Origin: a bacterium
GTDB lineage: Bacteria > Bacillota_I > Bacilli_A > Mycoplasmatales > Mycoplasmoidaceae
Length of the DNA: 32,951 nucleotides
Direction of reading: 5' to 3'
NCBI GenBank assembly: GCA_017645255.1
Contig: JAGCPI010000035.1
Span: 1 to 32,951, forward strand
Shown: piece after piece, positions 9,779-19,071 of the stretch
How the letters are laid out: every line of letters begins with the position of its first letter
Position numbering within the stretch: the first letter of the stretch is position 1
Translations under genes and position numbers: made by a program
The notes under the pieces: model-generated
Seen by the model: the letters and a program-made list of their open reading frames with translations, nothing else
What the model was told of the DNA's origin: nothing
Database searches by the model: none

Positions 9779-10768
9779 ATGGCAATTAATAAGAAAATTC
9801 TTCTATCAGAACCTAAAACTGAATTTGATGTTACCATCACTGGCTTTGCTCATCCTGTGCCGTGCATTTTCCTACCCGCAACTAATCCAAATGTGGATGC
9901 AGTAGTAATTTATTTACACGGTTTAAATGGATCAAAAGATTCTTTACATTTCTTACGAAGACATTTAACAAACGCTCATATCATCGGATATGACGCAAGA
10001 GCATGCGGCAAAAACCTTAATGAACCATCAATTCACGTTAATAATGCAGTTAATGATTTAGCATTATTAATTCAAACTTTAAAGCAAGATTTAAGTTATT
10101 TGAACATTAAGCGATTTTATCTTACTGGTGAATCATTTGGGGCAGCTGTGTGCTTAATTTACTGTAAGAAATTTCAAGATGTGCAAGGCATTTTAATTTG
10201 GAACCTACCGTGCAAAATTATTGATGTTACTGATACCCCAAAAACTAAACAATTAAAAGTTGCACTTCCTTTAATGTGAACATTATTAACTAATTTACCT
10301 ACTTATGACTATGCACCAAGTCCCGTGGAAAAATTAAGTAATAATCGAACGTTAATTTTGGCAACAAAATTGATCAAGCAAAAAACCTTAAATGATAATC
10401 GTAACATCATTGCAGCTTGATTAGGTAATCACCATGGTTGGAACACGATGCTATCAAAATCATTTATGCAAAAAACGACTGCACGCATTATCTATATTAG
10501 TAGTGAACAAGATCCATTGCGTGATCACAAAAAAGTCAATCGGTTAGATGCTATCTTAAATTCTTTTCCGCAAAATCGGATTTTGCACTATGATTTAAAA
10601 ATTGGAACTCATGTTTTAATTTATGACATCAATATGGATGAATTTATTTTAAAAGGAATTGAAATTTTAGTTGATGCTAAACCAGGAACCAAATTAAGTG
10701 AAATAAAAGAAGAATTACACAAAGTTGAAGAAGCATGTATTCAGCATGCAACTTCATCACCAAACTAA
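9779..10768 (+). CDS. Alpha/beta hydrolase (esterase/lipase-like)
   Basis: The 329-aa protein reads through TGA at 10277 and 10418 as Trp. It has the alpha/beta-hydrolase layout: oxyanion segment YLHGLNGSKDS (about residues 44-54), nucleophile elbow GESFGAA with Ser119, acid candidate Asp245 in SSEQDPLRD, and His278 in IGTHVLI. There is no signal peptide, so it is cytosolic. It probably cleaves an ester or peptide bond of a small substrate; mycoplasmas carry several such hydrolases annotated as lipase/esterase or proline iminopeptidase, and the substrate cannot be read from sequence. There is no clear SD before ATG 9779. It lies between two hairpins, so it is likely monocistronic. Confidence 0.85.
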
Positions 10769-10793
10769 TATTACTAGTAGAGTAATATATAAT
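10768..10793 (+). promoter_or_regulatory. efp operon promoter overlapped by perfect inverted repeat
   Basis: ATATTACT (10768-10775), AGTAG, and AGTAATAT (10781-10788) form a perfect 8-bp inverted repeat. It begins at the last base of the hydrolase stop codon. A TATAAT -10 box (10788-10793) abuts its right arm, 29 nt before the efp start. It could terminate the hydrolase transcript or act as an operator for the efp-nusB-mtaB operon. The lack of a T-run after it makes an operator or 3'-end stabiliser as likely as a terminator. Confidence 0.5.
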
Positions 10794-10822
10794 ATTTGTA
10801 TTTAATAAAAGGAGATAACAAA

Positions 10823-11389
10823 ATGGGAAATATTATCGCTGCTAAAGACCTAAGAGCAGGTCACACAATTCATTTCAAAAATGATATTTATTTAGTTTTA
10901 GATAACTCATTTAACAAAACTGCTATGCGTGAAGGTATTGTTAAATGTAAAGTTAAAAACTTACACACAGGGGCAATTACTGTTGAAGTATTCACTGGAT
11001 TGAAACTAGAACAAGCTGAAATTGCAAGAGCAATCATGAATTACTTATATGCTGATAATGATAATGCTGTCTTCATGAATAACGAAACATTTGATCAAAT
11101 CAGTATTCCTTTAAAGCAACTTGAATGAGAAAAGAATTTCTTATCTGAAGGACAAGAAGTTAATATTATGTACTATGGAGACGAAGTACTTGGTTTAAGT
11201 TTACCTGACCAAGTTACCATGACAGTAAAGGAAGCTGAAGATGCTGTGCAAGGAAATACTGTTCAAAACGTCCAAAAGAAAGCTTGACTAGATACTGGTT
11301 GAGAAATTAGTGTTCCTCAATTCATTAAAACTGGGGACAAAGTAATCGTTGATACGGTTAACGGCAACTATGTCGCAAGAGGAAAATAA
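10823..11389 (+). CDS. efp: Elongation factor P
   Basis: EF-P binds between the P and E sites of the ribosome and rescues stalling at polyproline. The 188-aa length is normal. It shows the KOW-like N domain ([20 protein letters not shown]), the loop with Lys32 in [13 protein letters not shown], the OB domains and the conserved C-terminus [15 protein letters not shown]...GNY. The usual PGK/RG loop is replaced by FNKTAM, but the modifiable lysine position is kept. The start is fixed by a strong SD, AAAGGAGAT, 7-8 nt before ATG 10823. It heads an operon with nusB, a membrane protein and mtaB. EF-P would be useful here given the very proline-rich 1302-aa protein encoded upstream. Confidence 0.97.
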
Positions 11390-11864
11390 ATCCTTAGATT
11401 CTTTAACGACCGTTAGTGATCAAAAGGATCAAAGTAAAAAAAAGAATGATACGATGTGAAAGAAACGGGTTAATTTCTTTCGCTTAGTATATGCTTATTT
11501 ACAAACGTATAAAGATGCGAATGAATTAATTCAAGATGCCGAATTGATTAATCCAAATGAAAATGGGGTGGATCAAAAAGCATTACTTGATGACGTCATT
11601 ACACATTATGATGAATATGCAACTGAAGTAGCAAAGTATTTAAAACCAGGTTGAACTTTTGATCGCATTAATGACATTGAAAAAGCATTATTTTTGTGTG
11701 CATTAGCCGAATTTAATGTTTTGCATACTGATAAAAAAGTAATCATTGACCAAGCCATTATTACTTGTAAAAAATATGATAATTTGCAAGCATACAAATT
11801 TGTTAATGCAATTTTAGATAAATTATTAGTTGTTCATCTTGATGATGAAAAAGCTAATAATTAA
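11370..11864 (+). CDS. nusB: Transcription antitermination factor NusB
   Basis: NusB, with NusE/S10, supports antitermination of rRNA transcription and rRNA maturation. The C-terminal half carries the family core: RINDIEKALFLCALAEF, then DKKVIIDQAIITCKKY and AYKFVNAILDKL, matching the helix pattern ending in FVNGVLD. From ATG 11370 the product is 164 aa, with a polar 28-residue N-terminal extension, and it overlaps efp by 20 nt in another frame. An internal ATG at 11454 (MWKKR...) would give a more standard 136-aa NusB, so the start is uncertain. TGA codons at 11457 and 11652 encode Trp. It lies 5 nt before the next gene. Confidence 0.88.
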
Positions 11865-11869
11865 AGAGA

Positions 11870-12868
11870 ATGAAACAATCACATCACCAAGAATATACTA
11901 AAGAATTAGATCATAACAAAAAAGAAGAAATTGCTGCTCTATTAAAAAATCAGGGTAGTAAATCAAAATTTCGAAGCCGCATCCAATTAGTTTGATTGTA
12001 CATTATTGCTAGTGCAATCATGCTAATTGCTTTATTGTCTACTAACTATTTAGTATATGATCAAACTTCAACTTATTTTGTTCCGGTTATTGTCTGCACA
12101 ATTTTAGCATTTATTGGGTATGCTATTTATTTCTGACGCTGGTATGTTAACTACAAAAGCGTTAAAGAATATGTTCAATCATATTGATTCAGGTGGTATT
12201 TTTTAGTTTTAGCGTTAACTTTAAGTGCATTTGTCATTAGTTTTATTTGCACTGTAACTTTAGTGGGGCAAAAAGAAAGTGCTGGTTTGTCTTTTTTAGG
12301 TCAACGGGGATTACCAATCTATAATGCCATTTTATGTGGAATTATTTTTGATATTTTGTTTACTATTGTAGCAAGTGCATTAGATACTTATGTTATCTAT
12401 CACATTGAAGTTGATTTACAAAAACTAGTAGCTGAATACGAAGAAAATCAAATTGATAGTTTAAAAGAAAAGATTAGAGCGGAAGCTAATAAAGTTAAAG
12501 AAGAAAAACAAGCTAATCAAAATCAAGCAAGTGATGAAAAAGATGTTGCTAATAAGCAAAACGCTTTATCACAAGCAGAAATTGATGCATTGTTGCACAA
12601 AAATTCTTTAGACAATAAATCAAAAGCAATTAACACTGACATTTCTAATCAATCAACTAAACAAACTGAAAACCAAACAAAGATTGCACAACATGATGCT
12701 ACGCAAGAATTAAAGGATAATAAGCAACGTCCTTTAACCCAAAAAGAAATTGATGAATTGCTAAAGAAGAACTCTAATTTTTACAAAGATGAAACTTCTA
12801 CTAACTCTCATGATGATGAAAAAAATAGTTCATTAGATCATAATGAAAAACACGGAACCAAAAAGTAA
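11870..12868 (+). CDS. Four-helix membrane protein with repeated (L/K)xxEIDxLL motifs
   Basis: The 332-aa product has a charged N-tail, then predicted membrane helices at about residues 41-58, 69-89, 106-130 and 149-171. After these comes a long soluble, Gln/Asn/Lys-rich tail with coiled-coil tendency. The tail holds LSQAEIDALLHKN and LTQKEIDELLKKN, and the N-tail holds KKEEIAALLKN. All three are variants of one short helical motif, and the first is strikingly like the N-terminal peptide of FliM. The position after nusB matches the MG028-type membrane protein of the M. pneumoniae group; the function is not known to me. TGA codons at 11993, 12134 and 12185 encode Trp. It ends 26 nt inside the mtaB gene. 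Confidence 0.8.
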
Positions 12869-14171
12869 TTTATTAACCTTTGCAATTCAAACATTAGGTT
12901 GTAAAGTTAACACCTATGAGTCCCAAGTAATTGCAAGTGATTTATTAGCCAACGGTTTTTTAGAAGTGCCATTTACTTCAAAAGCTGATATTTACATTAT
13001 TAACACTTGCAGTGTTACAAATAATGCAGATTTAAAATCACGCAACATGATTCAACGTGCCATTAATTTGAATCGAGATGCAATTATAGTTGTAACAGGA
13101 TGTTATACCACTTTAGGAAAAGAATATTTAGCAAAGAATCCTCACATTAGCATTGTCGTAGGTAATGACCAAAAATTGCATACTGCAAACTTCATTATGC
13201 AATATTTGAAAGACCATACAAAGTTAAACCTTAATCATAACATGTTATTAAATTCCAAGTCTTTTGAATATGTACATAATTTGCAACATAATGAACAAAC
13301 TAGAGCGTTTGTTAAAATTCAAGACGGATGCAATATGATGTGCACTTATTGCATTATTCCCTTTGCCCGGGGTAAACAACGAGCTAAACCAGTTAATGTA
13401 GTTTTATCAGAAATTACTGATTTAGTAAAAAATGGTTATCAAGAAATTGTATTAACTGGAGTTAACACTGCTGGATATAAGGATGAAGAAGTTGATTTTT
13501 ATCATTTATTAAAATTAATTAATGAACTTCCATTCCAATTTAAAGTGCGTATTTCCAGTGTTGAACCTTTTCAAATTACCGATGACATTGTCAAGTTAAT
13601 TGCTTTAAACCCCAATCGCTTTTGTCAACACTGACATTTATGTTTGCAATCAGGAAGTGATAAAGTTCTTAAAGACATGCGAAGAACTTACAATCGCAAT
13701 CAATACTTAACACTCGTTAATAAAATAAAGAAATTATCCCCAAAAACTGCTTTCACAACTGATGTCATTGTTGGATATCCAACTGAAACAGAAGAAGACT
13801 TTTTGCAAACAATTGATTTATGTAAGCAAGTTGGTTTTAGCAAGATTCACGTTTTTCCTTATTCACGAAGATCAATGACTTATGCTAGTCATTTAACTGA
13901 TTTAAATGGAAGCATTAAGAAAGATCGTGTTAATCGCTTAATGAAACTAAGTGATGAATTACAATATGCTTATTTAAAACAATTTATTAATGGAGATTTG
14001 GAAGTTTTATTTGAACACAGTAATGACCCTCACATTCAATCGGGTCACTGTGATTATTATTTCAAATGCAATGTTAATTTAAGCGAAGACTTATTTAAAC
14101 AAAAATGATTGGTGCATATTATTGGAATTCTAAATAATGAATGCATTGGAAAATTAGTAAAAAAAGTGTAA
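12843..14171 (+). CDS. mtaB: tRNA t6A37 methylthiotransferase MtaB
   Basis: MtaB is a radical-SAM enzyme that converts t6A37 to ms2t6A in ANN-decoding tRNAs. The 442-aa protein has the N-terminal MTTase domain with three cysteine sites (QTLGCKVNTYE, NTCSVTN, GCY), the radical-SAM cluster CNMMCTYC (Cys163, 167, 170) and motif GVNTAGY. The central HLCLQSGSDKVLKDMRRTY and DVIVGYPTETEEDF follow, and a C-terminal TRAM-like region ends the protein. TGA at 13632 and 14106 encodes Trp. ATG 12843 overlaps the preceding gene by 26 nt, so expression is coupled. TsaB, needed to make the t6A substrate, is encoded at the other end of the window. Confidence 0.93.
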
Positions 14172-14197
14172 ATGAAGAAAATCATTTGCACTTTTTT
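14161..14197 (+). terminator. Intrinsic terminator of the efp-mtaB operon
   Basis: AAAAAGTGTAAATGA pairs with TCATTTGCACTTTTT around a 6-nt loop, with one T·G pair, and ends in six T. The left arm overlaps the mtaB stop codon, so the last codons form part of the stem. Confidence 0.85.
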
Positions 14198-14207
14198 ATA
14201 TAAAATG

Positions 14208-14237
14208 TTTTCAGTCAATCTTATTTTACTATATAAT
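14208..14237 (+). promoter_or_regulatory. Promoter of initiator tRNA gene
   Basis: TATAAT (14232-14237) lies 12 nt before the tRNA. TTTTCA (14208-14213), 18 nt upstream, is a plausible -35. Confidence 0.6.
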
Positions 14238-14249
14238 ATTAATATACAT

Positions 14250-14324
14250 CGCGGGGTAGAGCAGTGGTAGCTCGTCAGGCTCATAACCTGGAGGTCGCTG
14301 GTTCAAGTCCGGCCCCCGCAACCA
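14250..14324 (+). tRNA. Initiator tRNA-fMet(CAU)
   Basis: The acceptor strands CGCGGGG and CCCCGCA leave C1 opposite A72 unpaired, the hallmark of bacterial initiator tRNA. The anticodon loop CTCATAA gives CAU. The anticodon stem is TCAGG/CCTGG, so the three consecutive G:C pairs of most initiators are here A:U, G:C, G:C, a variant known in some mycoplasmas. The T loop is TTCAAGT and CCA is encoded. It has its own promoter and terminator. Confidence 0.96.
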
Positions 14325-14328
14325 AATA

Positions 14329-14354
14329 AAAAGATTGCCTTCGCAATCTTTTTT
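14329..14354 (+). terminator. Terminator of initiator tRNA gene
   Basis: AAGATTGC (14331-14338), loop CTTC, GCAATCTT (14343-14350) and a T-run to 14354 begin 6 nt after the tRNA. Confidence 0.85.
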
Positions 14355-14394
14355 ATATAATTTAAAAAGATGCATAATCTTGATTAAAAATTAA

Positions 14395-14400
14395 TATAAT
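14395..14400 (+). promoter_or_regulatory. -10 box of tRNA-Leu gene
   Basis: A perfect TATAAT lies 16 nt before tRNA-Leu. No convincing -35 is visible. Confidence 0.5.
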
Positions 14401-14416
14401 TTAGATTATGTTAATC

Positions 14417-14502
14417 GCTCAGATGGCGGAATGGCAGACGTAGAAGACTCAAAATCTTCCGAGGGCAACTTCATAAGGGTTCAAGTCCCTTTCTGAGCAC
14501 CA
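14417..14502 (+). tRNA. tRNA-Leu(CAA)
   Basis: The acceptor strands GCTCAGA and TCTGAGC pair, the discriminator is A and CCA is encoded. The anticodon stem GAAGA/TCTTC surrounds CTCAAAA, giving CAA, which decodes UUG (Leu). The 86-nt length reflects a long class II variable arm (CGAGGGCAACTTCAT region). Confidence 0.95.
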
Positions 14503-14505
14503 TAC

Positions 14506-14543
14506 AAAAAAATACTTACGGTTAGACCAGTAAGTATTTTTTT
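14506..14543. terminator. Bidirectional terminator between tRNA-Leu and the minus-strand operon
   Basis: AAAAAAATACTTAC (14506-14519) and GTAAGTATTTTTTT (14530-14543) form a long perfect stem with an A-run on one side and a T-run on the other. It can end transcripts from either strand. It lies 3 nt after tRNA-Leu and 1 nt beyond the stop of the convergent gene. Confidence 0.88.
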
Positions 14544-14544
14544 A

Positions 14545-14925
14545 TTATCGTAAATGGCCAGTAGCACCAAGAATAATTAAAACAACTAGCACTGCACAAA
14601 GAAAAAGAACTGTACCTAATCAAATTCAATATCACTTATTGCGATGCACATATACCGTGCCATTATCTTTATACTTATTAATGAAATGATTATGTAATCA
14701 ACGATCAGTATATGTATAATTAGGTCCTTTTTTCTTTTGCAAATATTCATTAAATCCTTCTTTATACCGTTGGTAAATTTGGGAATAATTAACCGCCATA
14801 TGCAAGTGGGTTTCCACTTGCCTTTTTTTATATACATCAATTGTGTGGACAATGCTTCTAGTGCTTAGTAAAGAGTCATAGTGCTTTACTAGCACGTCAA
14901 ATTGCGCTTCGCTTAAATTAGTCAT
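14545..14925 (-). CDS. 126-aa hypothetical protein with one C-terminal membrane helix
   Basis: The start ATG at 14925 lies one base after the uvrA stop. Reading TGA as Trp at 14698, 14635, 14629 and 14623 extends the frame to TAA at 14545. The first 95 residues are soluble and mostly helical, with many Tyr/Lys/His. The last 30 residues (YWIWLGTVLFLCAVLVVLII...) form one membrane helix ending in GATGHLR, so the protein is tail-anchored with its bulk in the cytosol. I do not recognise the family. It is the last gene of the minus-strand operon, before the bidirectional terminator. Confidence 0.7.
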
Positions 14926-14926
14926 A

Positions 14927-17890
14927 TTACTTGTTATCTTGTTGCAAATATGGTAATAAATATTGAGCAGTATAAGAATTAGCTAAATTATTTTGCACTA
15001 ATTGTTCAGGGGTACCAGTAGCTACCACTTGTCCTCCATTTTTACCACCGTCAGGTCCTAAATCAATAATATGATCAGCAACCTTAATTAAATCAAGATT
15101 ATGTTCAATAACAATGACGGTATCTCCATTGTTTACAATGCGGTTAAGAATTTGGATTAAATTCTTAATGTCATGAGTATGTAATCCGGTGGTTGGTTCA
15201 TCAAGGACATATAAAGTCTTCCCAGTTGGTTTGCGTTGCAAGAATTTGGCTAACTTGATGCGTTGTGCTTCTCCTCCTGATAATTCAAGAGCATTCGTAC
15301 CTAATTTCATATAACCTAACCCAACATCTTTCATTAAATTTAATTTATATGAAATGCTTGGAATATTCTTAAAAAATTCACATGCTTCATCAACCGTAAA
15401 TTCTAACACTTCATAAATATTCTTGCCTTTATAACGAATTTGTAAGGTTTCTTCATTATATCGCCGACCATTACATTCATCGCATTTGACATAAACATCA
15501 GGAAGGAAATTCATTTCAATTTTAATTTCACCATTTCCGCCACATTTTTCACAAATTCCACTATTAGTATTGAATGAAAATCGACTGCTAGTGTATCCAC
15601 GTGCTTTGGCTTCTGGAATTTGAGCAAACAATTCCCGAATATCATTAAACACGCCTACATAAGTAACTGGATTACTCCTAGGAGTGCGTCCGATTGGTTC
15701 TTGGTCTACTACTACTAACTTATCAATATCGTTTGCTCCTACTAGACTTGAATATGGTAGTGGTTGGACAAAGGGATTAAAATTTTCTTTATCAATTGCT
15801 TTAATTAAAGTTTCATTAACTAAAGTACTCTTTCCACTACCAGATACTCCCGTAACAACAATTAGTTTACCTAAAGGAAAAGTAACATTAATGTTTTTTA
15901 AATTATTACCTTTTGCACCTTTTAGAATTAATTTCTTTCCATTCCCACTTCGTCTTGTGCTTGGAACGGGAATGGAGTAATTATGAGCAAGATAGTTACC
16001 AGTTAATGAGTAAGGATCTTTCATGACATTTTCAGGGGTGTCACTTGCTACTACATAACCTCCATTAGTTCCAGCCCCTGGTCCCATATCAACTAACCAG
16101 TCAGCAGCTCGCATGGTGTCTTCATCGTGTTCAACTACTAATAATGAATTACCAAGATCGCGAATTTGCTTCATGGTTTGAATTAATTTATCATTATCTT
16201 TTTGGTGCAATCCAATACTTGGTTCGTCAAGTACATATAGCACCCCCGTTAAATGTGAACCAATTTGCGTAGCTAACCGAATCCGTTGTAATTCTCCCCC
16301 ACTTAAGGTATTAGCACTGCGACTTAAAGTAACATAATTTAGTCCTACATTGTTTAAGAAATTTAACCGGTCATTAATTTCTTTTAGAGCTAACTTTGCA
16401 ATTTTATGGTGATATTCACTTAGTTTTAATTCCGAAAAGAATGTAATTAGTTCATCAATTGGATAATCAGTTAGTTCAATAATGTTTTTATTATTAATTC
16501 GCACTGCTAATGCTTTTTCATTTAACTTCTTTCCATGACATACTTTACAGTCAATTTCGCTTAAATATTTGCTGTAATATTCACGTGCCATGTTACTGTT
16601 AGTTTCCATGTGTCGACGTTGAATTAAATCAGCAACCCCTTCTACATAATCCCTAGTAATACGTTGGTTACCAGTATTAGAAGTAAAGTTAATTTCAATT
16701 GGAACATCTGATCCATGCAAGATGTGTTCAATTGCTTCATCATCTAAATCACGAATGGGTGTATTTTTATCAATGTGATAATAAGAAAGCATTGCATCAA
16801 ATTTTTGCCAGTCATAAATGTTGGTATTAACTGTATTCTTAAAGAAATCAATGCCCCCTTCATTAATACTTAATTCATCATGGACAAAAATTTTTTTTGG
16901 ATCAGGTTCATAAGTAAAACCTAAACCCTTACAATATTCACATGCTCCAACTGGTGAGTTAAAAGAAAACAATCGCGGTTCAATTTCTGGTAACGAAAAA
17001 CCACACTTATTACAAGATGCATTTTGGTTATAGGTATATGTTTCTTTTGTGTCATCAGGTTTGATTCTTAAAACACTAATATGGCCCTTCCCATATTTTG
17101 TTACGGTTTCAAGTGTATCATAGATACGGCTCTTGGTATCTTGGTCTTTGTGTAATACCACCCGGTCAACAACTACATATACATCATGTCTAGCATTCTT
17201 ATCAAGTTCGATGGTATCATCAAGTAAATATTGAGTATCATCAACTTTTACTCTAATAAAGCCTTCTTTTTTTAAACGTTCAAATTCATTTTTGAAAGTA
17301 CCTTTTTCATGTAAGGCAATTGGGGCATAAAATTCTAATTTATCATTTTCGTCAAAATCCCAAATTTTATCAAAGATTTGTTTTAAAGTTTGACTTTCAA
17401 TTTTGATGTTACACCTTGGACAGTATGCATCCCCAATCCGGGCAAAAATAAGCCGTAAATAGTCATAAATTTCCGTCACAGTTCCTACCGTACTACGTGG
17501 GTTATGAGACGAGGTTTTTTGGTCAATTGAAATCGAAGGACTTAATCCTTCAATACTATCAACATCTGGTTTATCACCATTGCCTAGAAATTGTCGAGCA
17601 TATGAACTTAATGAATCAAGGTATCTTCTTTTTCCTTCGTTAAAAATCGTATCAAATACTAAACTTGATTTTCCACTTCCTGATACCCCAGTAATAACGA
17701 CTAATTTGTCTTTTGGAATATCAATATTAACGTTTTTTAAGTTATTTTCTTTCGCACCCCTTACCATGATTCAATCATTTGAAGTATGATTAACATCATC
17801 ATAAAAAGTCCGGTTTTTAATTGCTGGTAAATGATCAATTGCTAATTCGTTTTCATGCAAATCATTTGCCGTTGCTGTTTTATTTGCCAT
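14927..17890 (-). CDS. uvrA: Excinuclease ABC subunit A
   Basis: UvrA is the damage-sensing ATPase of nucleotide excision repair. The 987-aa length is slightly above the usual 940-950 because of a 40-residue polar N-terminal extension ([20 protein letters not shown]...). That start is supported by AAAGGAAA about 10 nt upstream of ATG 17890. ABC module 1: Walker [10 protein letters not shown] (about 68), zinc CNKC (293-296) with CEYC, signature [12 protein letters not shown] (about 528), Walker [13 protein letters not shown]. Module 2: GVSGSGKST (681-688), zinc finger CEKC...[16 protein letters not shown] (about 869), [12 protein letters not shown]. All catalytic motifs are intact. TGA codons such as the one at 17773 encode Trp. 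It follows the lipoprotein gene by 20 nt. Confidence 0.98.
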
Positions 17891-17910
17891 GCTTAATTTT
17901 CCTTTCTTGT

Positions 17911-19071
17911 TTATTTAATATATTCAAAGATTTGTAATTGGTTAGCATCATTAAAAGTTTTTTGTAAATTGCTTGCACTATATTGCCCATAGTAACGCGA
18001 ATGATGATAACACGATAAAAAACACATTGGGTATACTTGCGATTGCATGTTGTAAACATTTAAGTTAGGAACCAAATTATCAGTTTGAGACCAATGCATA
18101 ATTTGATTAATTCGATTTAATTGCTTATTATTACTAATTCCTAAGTATTTGCTGAGATCAAAGAAATTGTAATTAGTTTGCATTCAATCACCACTAAACG
18201 TGTAACTAGCTGGTAAAGCATAATTATTTTCATCTCCACTTAAACTGCTGTTTAAAGTTTGAGCAGAATTTAAGTAATCATTAATGAAGAATTGATTAAA
18301 AGTTTGGTACCATTTTTGACTATTACTTTTATCAAAGTGATTAATTAAATGATTATTAGTAAATAATAATTCTTTATTAAATTTAATGTATCATCCTCCA
18401 TAAACATTAAACATTAAATCACTATTATTTACGTTTAAGTTGTAATTTACTAAACAAGGAGCAATTGTAGCGTTATTAATTGTAATTAAACTACTAACTT
18501 GTGCGACGTCATTAACTGCTTGATTTACTTTAATCACATTATTAATGACCGGGGCGGCATTATAAGTAGTAATTAATTGATAACTTAAATTTAAGGTGTT
18601 ATCACTTAACTGATAGTTAACATCTTTTACTTGGTAAGATGCATTAACTGCTCATAATTTATTATTAGCAAAATTATTATCAGTTAATTCATTTAACGAA
18701 TATAAATAATTTTGGCCATAAACCCAAATGTGATTTTGTTTTTTTAATACATCATTAATATTTTGCTTTCAGTAAGTTAAATCAGTATTAATTACTTCAT
18801 TAAATCCATTTTGTTTAATTTCATTATTAAAATAAGAAGCTCAATTATTTCAGGCACTGTCTTTATTAGTTGGGTTAATTGATAATTGGGTATTGTTAGT
18901 TTGGTAAACTGTAGTTGATAAATTTTGGTAATTATCATTTGGATTTACTTGTGAAGTTTGATTGCAAGAACATGAAACAATGCTACAAACACTAATTACA
19001 CTAATTGCACTTGTTAATAAAAAACCAAAGAAATATTTTTTGTAATGATGCTTAGTTTGTTTTTTCATCAT
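17911..19071 (-). CDS. Asn-rich putative lipoprotein
   Basis: The 386-aa product starts MMKKQTKHHYKK, followed by a hydrophobic stretch and a lipobox-like IVSC with Cys at about residue 34 and a second Cys two residues later (SCSCNQTS). This indicates a surface lipoprotein processed by LspA. The mature part is very rich in Asn, Gln, Tyr and Leu, with many TGA-coded Trp, and lacks a domain I recognise. ATG ATG at 19071/19068 gives two possible starts, both inside the end of the exonuclease gene; no SD is seen. Its placement between an exonuclease and uvrA is odd and suggests an insertion into a DNA-repair operon or simple co-transcription. Confidence 0.8.

Noticed and set aside
14616..14852. 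Alternative minus-strand frame starting MSTQLMYIKKGKW
   Set aside because: It overlaps the 126-aa frame that has the start coupled to uvrA and a clear C-terminal membrane helix.
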